From Lentisphaeria bacterium (GTDB taxonomy: Bacteria > Verrucomicrobiota > Lentisphaeria > Victivallales > UBA1829), in NCBI GenBank assembly GCA_003526375.1, contig DPDG01000015.1, positions 1 to 22,314 of the forward strand: a stretch of 22,314 bases of DNA, in the 5' to 3' direction. The notes beneath the pieces were generated by a model. It was given only the letters and a program-made list of their open reading frames with translations, did no database searches and was not told the origin of the DNA. Positions 1 to 6,440 of this stretch are shown here, in pieces. How positions within the stretch are numbered: the stretch's first letter is position 1; every line of letters begins with the position of its first letter. A program made the position numbers and the translations under genes.

Positions 1-249
1 GGCTTTTTCCTCGATCTCCGGAGCATCGGAGACGAAAGTTCCGCCGCGCTGCGCCGCCTTGAGGAGCCCTTCGCGGAGGAGTTCGCCCACCGCCCTGTTG
101 ACTGTCGCGCGCGTGACGCCGTAACGTTCGACGAGTTCTTCACGCGACGGGAGTTTGTCGCCGGGTTTCAGGACGCCCTGCCGGAGCATCGCATGAAGCT
201 CGTTGATGATCTTCTGATATTTTGGTACAAACCCGGTTTCCGCAGTCAT
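1..249 (-). CDS. GntR-family transcriptional regulator, N-terminal part (runs off the left edge)
   Basis: The 83 visible residues begin MTAETGFVPKYQKIINEL and form a complete GntR-type winged helix-turn-helix: the KPGDKLPS turn, REELVERYGVTRATVNRAV as the recognition region, and GLLKAAQRGGTFVS as the wing. The start at 249 is supported by AAAGGTGG six bases upstream and by a near-consensus promoter. The effector domain lies outside the window. In Lentisphaerota such N-termini are often joined to a LacI-type sugar-binding domain, but that cannot be seen here. The gene is transcribed leftwards, away from the operon at 499-3522, and could regulate either side. Family assignment is firm; the ligand and targets are unknown. 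Confidence 0.9.
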   Translation of the reverse strand, partial: MTAETGFVPKYQKIINELHAMLRQGVLKPGDKLPSREELVERYGVTRATVNRAVGELLREGLLKAAQRGGTFVSDAPEIEEKA

Positions 250-273
250 GATCCACCTTTCGTTCTTGTATTA

Positions 274-301
274 ATTATAATCAAAAATGAAAGATTGTCA
301 A
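274..301 (-). promoter_or_regulatory. Sigma-70-type promoter of the GntR-family gene
   Basis: Read on the minus strand there is a perfect TTGACA (-35, 301-296) and a perfect TATAAT (-10, 279-274) separated by 16 bp. Transcription would start about 267, giving a short leader that carries the ribosome binding site. This is the best match to consensus in the window and suggests strong or repressor-controlled expression. The flanking sequence up to about 345 is very AT-rich. Confidence 0.8.
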
Positions 302-389
302 GACTATAAAAGAATATTTTTTAATAAAAAGATAGTTTTTTTTTATTGAACCGCAGGAAAAGAGGAAAGAATTGAAAGACGGAAAAGGC

Positions 390-439
390 AAAACGCACAT
401 GGCGGCGAAAGACACAGGATCAGAAAGTTCCCATGTGCG
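390..439 (-). terminator. Possible terminator of the pseudopilin transcript
   Basis: Perfect 9-bp arms (CGCACATGG at 394-402 and CCATGTGCG at 431-439) enclose a 28-nt loop. On the minus strand the stem is followed by TTTTGCC. It lies 60 bp beyond the stop of the pseudopilin gene, where its terminator would be expected. The long loop and short U-run make it a weak intrinsic terminator. Confidence 0.4.
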
Positions 440-498
440 CATTACTCATTGCTCTATCGTTTCTGCATTACGCCGTTCTGGTATCTTTCCTGTCAATG

Positions 499-1530
499 TC
501 AAAGATAACCGTTTTTCGGTGCGAAATATTTGAAATAATCGGTATTCCAATCGAATTTCGTGGAAGGAAGATATGTTTCACTGACGTTCATCAACCCCGC
601 ATGTCCATCCAGAAAAGTAAATGATGCCCGCGCAGCTGTTCCTTGTAAAAATATATGGTTGGAATTGTAATTCGAGAATGCTTTCTTGTTTCCATGGCGG
701 AATCTGGGATAATGGGCATTTGCTTGAATCATGTATCCTCGCAGATTCGAAACTGCTGCCATGTTTGTGCCGCTCCAATTGTTGAAATCTTTTTGATTTG
801 AGCTGTCTCCGAAGATTATCTTTTCGGAAAGTTTGGAGTTTTTGAATGCATTGAAAGAGATTGACTGATTTTGTGCAATTCCCCAGTAATAAGAAGCCAT
901 TCCATAAGAAACATATCCATATTCGGTTCCTCCGGAAGGTACTTCCGACCGTCTTCTGACTTCGGCTTCGGGGCAGCCGAATCGCAGTTTTTGTGAGATA
1001 TCCAGTTTTGTCTTGGAATACCATATTTCAGTTTCAGTTCCTTGGGGCGGATTATTATCGCATTGTGGTGGGAAATATTGTTTCCACGTATCCGTGTAAA
1101 GCATGAACGATATGCCGTATTGCCGCAGATTGCCGACACATTGAATCTCTCTTGCCTTTCCTCTTGCCTTGCCCAGTGCAGGCAGCAGCATCGCAGCTAA
1201 AATCGCGATGATCGCAATCACGATGAGGAGCTCTATGAGGGTGAAAATTCTTGTTTTCCCCCTGGAAGCAGGAACAGGAGAACATTTGAACAATTGAACA
1301 GGAGAACAATTGAACAATTGAACAGGAGAACAATTGAACAATTGAACAGGAAAACAATTGAACAATTGAACAAGGAAGTCTGAAGTAAGGAGGGAGAAAC
1401 ATTTGAACAATTGAATGGGGGGCACATGGAGTAATTGAACAGGAAAATAATGTATTGGAGAACGTTTATTCAGATGTTCCGTTGTTGGATTGTTCGACTG
1501 TTGGATTGTTCGATGGTTCTTGCTTCTCAT
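499..1530 (-). CDS. Prepilin-type N-terminal domain protein (pseudopilin, DUF1559-like) with a repeat-extended leader
   Basis: Residue 96 begins FTLIELLIVI, the prepilin peptidase cleavage and methylation site plus membrane helix of type IV pilin-like proteins. The C-terminal part holds SFTFLDGHAGLMNV, matching the H/DGH motif of DUF1559-type pseudopilins. Such proteins are exported and anchored by the N-terminal helix; their precise role is not established. The chosen start (MRSKNHRT) has AGGAG nine bases upstream (1540-1544); an upstream in-frame ATG at 1554 has none. The residue before the cleavage Phe is Ile rather than Gly. The 95-residue leader is very long (17 residues in the second pseudopilin of this window) and is mostly encoded by tandem repeats giving PVQLFNCS octapeptides. 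No ATG or GTG codon lies between repeats and motif, so the true start may be an unusual codon within the repeats. It follows the AraC gene by 38 bp, so the two are probably co-transcribed. Confidence 0.8.
   Translation of the reverse strand: MRSKNHRTIQQSNNPTTEHLNKRSPIHYFPVQLLHVPPIQLFKCFSLLTSDFLVQLFNCFPVQLFNCSPVQLFNCSPVQLFKCSPVPASRGKTRIFTLIELLIVIAIIAILAAMLLPALGKARGKAREIQCVGNLRQYGISFMLYTDTWKQYFPPQCDNNPPQGTETEIWYSKTKLDISQKLRFGCPEAEVRRRSEVPSGGTEYGYVSYGMASYYWGIAQNQSISFNAFKNSKLSEKIIFGDSSNQKDFNNWSGTNMAAVSNLRGYMIQANAHYPRFRHGNKKAFSNYNSNHIFLQGTAARASFTFLDGHAGLMNVSETYLPSTKFDWNTDYFKYFAPKNGYL
1272..1367. repeat. Four tandem 24-bp repeats with degenerate copies beyond
   Basis: Units at 1272-1295, 1296-1319, 1320-1343 and 1344-1367 differ by one or two bases from GAACAGGAGAACAATTGAAC plus AATT. 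Degenerate traces continue to about 1440 (for example ACATTTGAACAATTGAA near 1399-1415). The period is a multiple of three, so copy-number change would lengthen or shorten the prepilin leader without breaking frame. The array is free of stops in all three minus-strand frames. Each standard unit holds the palindrome CAATTG. There are no unique spacers, so it is not a CRISPR array. Confidence 0.9.
1483..1513. repeat. Two 15-bp direct repeats, period 16 bp
   Basis: TGTTGGATTGTTCGA occurs at 1483-1497 and again at 1499-1513. Unlike the 24-bp array, the 16-bp period is not a multiple of three, so gain or loss of one unit would shift the frame between the proposed start at 1530 and the prepilin motif. 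It lies 15 codons or fewer from that start. Confidence 0.75.
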
Positions 1531-1568
1531 GATCCTGATCTCCTGTTTTGACATATCGTTGTTTCTGA

Positions 1569-2456
1569 TTAATCCGAGTTGATTTCCTTGCTGCGCTCTT
1601 TGCGGAAAACGCCGGGAGAAAATCCGGTTTTCGCCTTGAACTGCCGTGCGAAAAAATAGTGATCGGAATATCCCAGGCGCGCAGCAATTTCTCCGATGGT
1701 CTGCGCCGTATTCACCAGCAGGTTCTTCGCATGGCTGATCCTGTAGTTGATCAGATATTCCTGCGGGGAAATCTGCCAGTAGTCCGTAAAGACTTTCGTA
1801 AAACGGTTCCTGCTCAAGCCGAATTTTTTTGCCAGTTTCCCGACCTCCAGAAAATGGCTGGACGCCTCCTCGATGTACATGGCGGCATGAAGTGCGGTTG
1901 CCGCGCTGTGATCGACGATTTTCTCCTCTTTCATGTTGAGGATATTGTAAAAATCAAGCGACATCAGAAGCGCCTTGAGCATGGCGGAGGCTACGGCAAA
2001 TTTGTCTTCGTTCCTGCATCCGTGCGGGAAACACTGCGGATTGCGTTCGATGGAGTTTCCGAGATTCATGATGCGGACGATATTCTGCCCCATCTGCCGC
2101 CATTGCGGGATGTTGAAACTGTGGAGCGTTTCCGGCATCTGCTCCGGCGTCGGGAAGAAATGCCTGCCGAGAGAGTCGATCAGGTCAAAGTGAATGTAGG
2201 TATGCCCGATCGGATCATCCGGGTCCTGCGTGACGTCGTAAATATGCCCGGGGCGCATCCAGATAATGGAGTCTCTGTTCAGTTTCGTTTTTCCTCCGAC
2301 CATCTGCATGGAGCATTTTCCGGTGTCGAAAATCCAGAGATCATTATCGGGAATGACGCGCCTGATCCATGTTTTGGAACACGGTACGCCGCTTTCCCAC
2401 AGGGAATAGCCTGCGGACACGATTCTGACTTCCAGATGATTCCAATCAAGGTTCAT
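1569..2456 (-). CDS. AraC-family transcriptional regulator
   Basis: 295 residues. The N-terminal half is a cupin-type sensor (residues about 30-110, with PGHIYDVTQDPDDPIGHTYIHFD typical of sugar-sensing AraC proteins; quoted in part as DPDDPIGHTYIHF). The C-terminal 100 residues hold two helix-turn-helix motifs: VGKLAKKFGLSRNRFTKVF, then the signature IGEIAARLGYSDHYFFARQF and GFSPGVFRKE. Length is typical for the family. It sits 19 bp after the oxidoreductase and 38 bp before the pseudopilin, so all three probably form one operon. The likely role is activation of this operon or the divergent symporter in response to a saccharide. The ligand cannot be read from sequence. Confidence 0.93.
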   Translation of the reverse strand: MNLDWNHLEVRIVSAGYSLWESGVPCSKTWIRRVIPDNDLWIFDTGKCSMQMVGGKTKLNRDSIIWMRPGHIYDVTQDPDDPIGHTYIHFDLIDSLGRHFFPTPEQMPETLHSFNIPQWRQMGQNIVRIMNLGNSIERNPQCFPHGCRNEDKFAVASAMLKALLMSLDFYNILNMKEEKIVDHSAATALHAAMYIEEASSHFLEVGKLAKKFGLSRNRFTKVFTDYWQISPQEYLINYRISHAKNLLVNTAQTIGEIAARLGYSDHYFFARQFKAKTGFSPGVFRKERSKEINSD

Positions 2457-2475
2457 GTTTACCGCCCTGCGTGAT

Positions 2476-3522
2476 TTATCTTGTGAGATGAATGCATTCT
2501 TCTATGATGCGCATCTGTTCCAATGTTTCATGGAACGGAACCAGCGGCTCCGCTTTGCCTTCGATCCAGTCATGAAGATTGAGCAGATGCCCGTCGATCG
2601 GGCAGAGCGCCGGCGCTTCCGGACGGAATGTTTCCGTTCTGAAAGGCATATCCGAACTCGGATACTCCCGCCCCTGCGCCGCCATCCGTTCATCCGCAGA
2701 GACCGGTTTGAGTTCCGCGGGGTCGTATCTGCGGATTTCCCAGTCGTTTGCCGTGCCCCGGACCATCGCCGTTCCATACTTGCCGTAGATGCACCAGCGG
2801 TAGGGCTGGAGCGCGGATGCCTGATTGATGTCCAGATCAAGCAGAATTCCGCTTTCGGAGCACAGGAGCATCTTCACCACATCGTCGGCGTCGCCGAGAG
2901 ACGCGATACGATCCGTCGCACAGGTGAGGAGCCGGAGTTTTTCATGCAGCAGGCAGAGGAACTGGTCCACATAATGCGCTCCGTAGTTGCGGAGCATTCC
3001 TCCCCCGTTTTTCCGGAATGCCTGCCAGTCGTTTCTCCGCGAGTAGTTGCCGACGTAAAGCTTGAGCTGATAGATTTTTCCGAGGATTCCCGATTCCATC
3101 AGGCTGCGGACTGCCATCGTGTCGGAGTTCAGGCGGCGCGGCTGGAAGATCATCAGCTTCCGCCCTTGCTTCCGTGCCGTTTCATCCATCTGACGTGCCT
3201 CCTGAAGACTCATCGCCACGGGTTTGTCGCAGAAAACATGACAGCCGTGTTCCAGGGCTTCGATTGTGTGCTGCGCATGGTAGACTGTCGGGGAAGCCAT
3301 AATGACAAGGTCCGGCGTCTGATGTGCCAGCAGTTCTTCGAGGGAGGTATAGCCGGCGGGGACATGAAATTTCGCACAAGTGTCTCTGCATCGGTCACTG
3401 ATCGGGTCAACGACCGCGGTGACTTGAAATTTTTCAGGATGTCTGAGCAGTGCGGGGAGATGGTCGCTCCATGCGATCCTTCCGAGTCCGATTACGGCTG
3501 TCTTCAGTATGTTCTGTGTCAT
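2476..3522 (-). CDS. Gfo/Idh/MocA-family NAD(P)-dependent oxidoreductase
   Basis: 348 residues. The Rossmann fold opens with AVIGLGRIAWSDHLPAL (GxGxxA nucleotide-binding loop, residues about 9-25). The family EKP motif appears as CDKPVA with Lys100, the usual catalytic lysine. The C-terminal domain carries GGGMLRNYGAHYVDQF with His183 and Asp186; the usual Asp of the D-x-G-x-H motif is Asn here. Members oxidise or epimerise sugars, inositols and sugar acids in the cytoplasm. It is first in the minus-strand operon with the AraC regulator and pseudopilin, and divergent from the SSS symporter, which suggests processing of an imported sugar. AAAGGA lies about 13 bases upstream of the ATG. The substrate is unknown. 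Confidence 0.93.
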   Translation of the reverse strand: MTQNILKTAVIGLGRIAWSDHLPALLRHPEKFQVTAVVDPISDRCRDTCAKFHVPAGYTSLEELLAHQTPDLVIMASPTVYHAQHTIEALEHGCHVFCDKPVAMSLQEARQMDETARKQGRKLMIFQPRRLNSDTMAVRSLMESGILGKIYQLKLYVGNYSRRNDWQAFRKNGGGMLRNYGAHYVDQFLCLLHEKLRLLTCATDRIASLGDADDVVKMLLCSESGILLDLDINQASALQPYRWCIYGKYGTAMVRGTANDWEIRRYDPAELKPVSADERMAAQGREYPSSDMPFRTETFRPEAPALCPIDGHLLNLHDWIEGKAEPLVPFHETLEQMRIIEECIHLTR

Positions 3523-3569
3523 TTTTATTGATTTGTCCTTTGATTGGAAAGAATTCCGTTTCTGTTATT

Positions 3570-3597
3570 ATTATATTGCAAAAGTGTGCTTTCACAA
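3570..3597 (-). promoter_or_regulatory. Promoter of the oxidoreductase-AraC-pseudopilin operon
   Basis: On the minus strand TTGTGA (3597-3592) and a perfect TATAAT (3575-3570) are 16 bp apart. Transcription would begin near 3563, about 40 bases ahead of the oxidoreductase ATG. The weak -35 box fits an activator-dependent promoter. Confidence 0.6.
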
Positions 3598-3798
3598 ATG
3601 GATTCGAGTAATATTTTATTGTGTTTCTGCACTCTTTTGGGCAAATTCTGAAATAATTCCGGCAGAAGCCACGGGGGCGCATGATGGGAGAAGCCATATT
3701 GCTGCATTGATTCAAATCTGATTTGTCCTGAATAACGCCCGGAATTATGATTATGACCGGATTCTTCTGTTTTTTCCGGATATTTTCCTTATTGATTC

Positions 3799-3826
3799 TT
3801 GAATTCAGAGGTATCTCATGTATTAT
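3799..3826 (+). promoter_or_regulatory. Promoter of the SSS symporter gene
   Basis: TTGAAT (3799-3804) and TATTAT (3821-3826) are separated by 16 bp. The start would be near 3833, giving a leader of about 105 nt that includes the terminator-like hairpin at 3861-3894. The same box pair, TTGAAT and TATTAT, occurs ahead of the GH78-like gene. Confidence 0.5.
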
Positions 3827-3860
3827 TATAACTAACAAATTTTCATACATATTATTGTTT

Positions 3861-3894
3861 TCCCGCTGATTTGGGCAGCAGCGGGATGTTTTTT
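3861..3894 (+). terminator. Terminator-like hairpin in the symporter leader
   Basis: Eight-base arms TCCCGCTG (3861-3868) and CAGCGGGA (3879-3886) enclose a 10-nt loop and are followed by TG and six T residues (3889-3894). It has the form of an intrinsic terminator on the plus strand, yet it lies downstream of the best promoter and 43 bases before the symporter ATG, with no plus-strand gene ahead of it. It is either an attenuator of the symporter or the end of a short untranslated RNA. Confidence 0.6.
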
Positions 3895-3936
3895 ATGCAG
3901 TAATAATAACAAACACAAAAAACAGGATTCAAAGGA

Positions 3937-6249
3937 ATGAGTTGGTTGGACTGGCTGATCGTGCTGGTTCCCGTGGCATTTGTCATGTACATGGGGTATC
4001 GTTCACGGTCGTATGTGAGAGGAGTGGCGGACTTTCTGTCCGCAGGTCGTATTTGCGGACGTTATGTGATCAGCGTCGCGGATGTTGCGAACGGACTTTC
4101 GATCATTACGCTTGTGGCGTTCGTCGAGGTGCATTACAAGACCGGATTCGCAATGACATTCTGGAATAATGTCATCCTGCCGCTTTCCCTTGTCCTGTCC
4201 CTGACCGGATACTGCGTCTACCGTTTCCGTGAAACCAAGGCGATGTCGCTGGGGCAGTTTCTGGAGATGCGCTATAACCGCCCTCTCCGTATTTTCGCAG
4301 CGGCTCTGCGCTCTCTTTCCGAGATGCTCGCCAATATGATCTGCCCGGCCGTCGCCGCCCGTTTCTTCATCTATTTCCTTGACCTGCCGCATTCTTTTAC
4401 TTTTCTCGGCTTGGAGATCCCGACATTCATGGTCGTGGTGTTTATCGTGCTGACGCTCGCTATTACGATCATCTGCATGGGCGGAACGCTGGCGCTGGTC
4501 ATTACGGATACGATCCAGGGACTTCTGTGCTATCCGATGCTGGTGGTGTTTACGGTTTTTGTCCTGGTCACGTTCTCCTGGACCGATGAGATCATCCCCG
4601 TGATGGCGGACCGGGCCGCCGGCGAAAGTTTCCTGAGCCCTTATGACATTTCCAACCTCCGTGACTTCAATCTTTTTGCCCTGATCGTAACGATCATTGC
4701 AACGATTCTGCACCGTGCCAGTTGGATCGGCGCGGGCAACTCCTCCGCCGCAAAGACTCCGCATGAGCAGAAGATGGCGAGTGTTCTGGGAACCTGGCGT
4801 ACGGGCTTCAGTGCAATTTTCTACATTCTTCTCGCAGTGACGATTCTTACTCTGCTGAATCACAAAGATTTTTCACAGAAAGCGCGGGATGTCAGAACGA
4901 CAATTTCGACTCGCGTGGCGGAAGAGCTTGTGCCTGAGCAGGAGTTGCGCAAAGAGCTGATTGCGAAAGTTGCCGCAATACCGAAACATAATCATACCAT
5001 CGGCGTGGATGCTCCGCTGTCTCAGGAGAAAAATCTGGATTCCCCCTATTTCGATACCGCGCTTGAAACTCTCCGAAAAGGTGATAACGGCAACGCCAGA
5101 TTCCAAGAGTTCAGGACACTGTACAATCAGATGATGCTGCCGATGACAATGCGCAACATCCTGCCTGTGGGAATGATGGGGCTTTTCTGTCTGCTGATGG
5201 TGCTGATGATGATTTCAACGGACGATTCCCGTATTTACAGTGCGGCGCTGACGATTTCCCAAGACGTGATTGTGCCGTTCCGCAAGAAAGGATTCACGCC
5301 GGAACAGCATATCTGGGTGATCCGCATTGTCTCAATCGGAGTGGGCGTCTTTTTCTTCTTCGGATCGTTTTTCATGGCGCAGCTGGACTATATCAACCTG
5401 TTTGTCACGATCATGTGTTCCATGTGGCTGGGCGGTTGCGGTCCGGTCATGATCTTCGGGCTTTACAGTCGTTTCGGGACCTCCGCGGGAGCGTTTGCCT
5501 CTCTTTTGAGCGGCATGTTCCTTTCGCTCGGAGGCATTTTCGTCCAGCGCAACTGGGCGGATGTGGTATATCCGTGGCTGGATGAGCTGGGCTGGGTGGA
5601 TGCCGTCGGCAGATTCCTTGCCGCCGTATCTTCCCCGTTCGAGCCTTACATTCTCTGGCGCATGGACCCGATCAAGTTCCCGATCAACTCCATGGAAATT
5701 TATTTCATCACAATGATGTTCTGCATCCTGATCTACTGTCTTGTATCATGGATCACCTACCGCGGGCCGTTCAATCTGGACCGTATGCTTCACCGCGGTA
5801 TTTACAGCATCGACGGAGAGAAGAACATCAAGACCGCATGGACTTTCCGGAATGTATTTTCCAAACTGATCGGCATCACCCCGGAATATACGCGTGGCGA
5901 TAAGATCATCGCCTGGTCGGTATTTCTCTACTCTTTCGTGTATAAGTTCATCATTACTTTCCTTTTGGTCGTTTTATACAATGCGGTTTCACCATGGCCG
6001 ATGAAATGGTGGGGATACTACTTCCTCGTTGTCTCCCTGATTGTCCCCGGCATTGTCGCCGCGATTTCCACGGTCTGGTTCTCCATCGGCGGTGCGATTG
6101 ACTTGCGCCGGCTGTTCATCGACCTGAAAAACCGCAAGGACAATCCTCTTGACGACGGGCGTGTGGAAGGCAATATGTCTCTGGCGGACAAGGCGATTCT
6201 GGAAGAGATCGACAAGGAACAGGAAGAGAAAGAGGATCATAAGGCATAA
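3937..6249 (+). CDS. Sodium:solute symporter (SSS/SLC5 family), long form
   Basis: 770 residues, starting MSWLDWLIVLVPVAF with AGGA nine bases before the ATG. The N-terminal SSS core is clear: VADFLSAGRICGRYVISVADVANG in the first helices, an ALVITDTIQG segment, then ISTDDSRIYSAALTISQDVI. Around 14 hydrophobic segments are visible. Family members are usually about 450-600 residues; this one has a polar insert of about 95 residues (roughly 309-403) between membrane segments, extra C-terminal helices and a charged tail ending KEQEEKEDHKA. It would sit in the inner membrane and couple sodium entry to uptake of a sugar, sugar acid or similar solute. It is divergent from the oxidoreductase operon and upstream of the GH78-like gene. 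Substrate unassigned. Confidence 0.93.
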   Translation: MSWLDWLIVLVPVAFVMYMGYRSRSYVRGVADFLSAGRICGRYVISVADVANGLSIITLVAFVEVHYKTGFAMTFWNNVILPLSLVLSLTGYCVYRFRETKAMSLGQFLEMRYNRPLRIFAAALRSLSEMLANMICPAVAARFFIYFLDLPHSFTFLGLEIPTFMVVVFIVLTLAITIICMGGTLALVITDTIQGLLCYPMLVVFTVFVLVTFSWTDEIIPVMADRAAGESFLSPYDISNLRDFNLFALIVTIIATILHRASWIGAGNSSAAKTPHEQKMASVLGTWRTGFSAIFYILLAVTILTLLNHKDFSQKARDVRTTISTRVAEELVPEQELRKELIAKVAAIPKHNHTIGVDAPLSQEKNLDSPYFDTALETLRKGDNGNARFQEFRTLYNQMMLPMTMRNILPVGMMGLFCLLMVLMMISTDDSRIYSAALTISQDVIVPFRKKGFTPEQHIWVIRIVSIGVGVFFFFGSFFMAQLDYINLFVTIMCSMWLGGCGPVMIFGLYSRFGTSAGAFASLLSGMFLSLGGIFVQRNWADVVYPWLDELGWVDAVGRFLAAVSSPFEPYILWRMDPIKFPINSMEIYFITMMFCILIYCLVSWITYRGPFNLDRMLHRGIYSIDGEKNIKTAWTFRNVFSKLIGITPEYTRGDKIIAWSVFLYSFVYKFIITFLLVVLYNAVSPWPMKWWGYYFLVVSLIVPGIVAAISTVWFSIGGAIDLRRLFIDLKNRKDNPLDDGRVEGNMSLADKAILEEIDKEQEEKEDHKA

Positions 6250-6263
6250 CTTTCTTTCCCGTC

Positions 6264-6322
6264 GCAGGATGCGGAAAAATGATTCCGCTCCGGTCCCTGC
6301 CGTTCTTTTTCCGGCATCCTGC
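6264..6322 (+). other. Long stem-loop after the symporter stop codon
   Basis: GCAGGATGC-GGAAAAA (6264-6279) pairs with TTTTTCC-G-GCATCCTGC (6306-6322): 16 base pairs with one bulged G and a 26-nt loop. It begins 15 bases after the stop codon. No U-run follows, so it is more likely an mRNA 3-prime end stabiliser or a weak terminator than a standard intrinsic terminator. Confidence 0.5.
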
Positions 6323-6362
6323 ATTCTACCGTGAAAAAGCGTAAAAACCTGTTCTTTTCGGC

Positions 6363-6391
6363 TTGAATTTTCAGTGAAATGCCGCTATTAT
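6363..6391 (+). promoter_or_regulatory. Promoter of the GH78-like gene
   Basis: TTGAAT (6363-6368) and TATTAT (6386-6391) with a 17-bp spacer. The predicted start near 6398 lies after the ATG at 6390 but before the ATG at 6441, which supports the later start for the GH78-like protein. Confidence 0.55.
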
Positions 6392-6408
6392 GCTTTTAGA
6401 GAAAGCAT
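6390..6408. promoter_or_regulatory. Inverted repeat at the transcription start of the GH78-like gene
   Basis: ATGCTTT (6390-6396) and AAAGCAT (6402-6408) are perfect 7-bp arms around TAGAG. The element overlaps the last base pairs of the -10 box and the expected start site, a usual position for a repressor operator; as RNA it would be a small hairpin at the 5-prime end. Confidence 0.4.
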
Positions 6409-6440
6409 GCGGGGAACTTTTCAGGAAAGGGGAGTTTTTT

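Larger units (their letters stand above)
3523..3936. other. 414-bp divergent intergenic region
   Basis: It separates the oxidoreductase operon (minus) from the symporter (plus). It contains the two promoters and the leader hairpin listed separately. It also has an 11-bp direct repeat TGATTTGTCCT (3529-3539 and 3719-3729) and a perfect odd palindrome CAAATC-T-GATTTG (3713-3725) overlapping the second copy, which are candidate operator sites for the AraC regulator. No open reading frame in the gap looks like a real gene. Confidence 0.55.

Noticed and set aside
1272..1440. CRISPR array
   Set aside because: The 24-bp units follow each other directly with no unique spacers, and no cas genes are present.
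2455..3531. 358-codon plus-strand open frame opposite the Gfo/Idh/MocA gene
   Set aside because: It mirrors the real gene, lacks a ribosome site and has no conserved motif.
3434..3850. 138-codon minus-strand open frame upstream of the oxidoreductase
   Set aside because: It overlaps the oxidoreductase start and both promoters in the AT-rich gap, and its composition (many Ile, Lys and Asn with no motif) is that of non-coding sequence.
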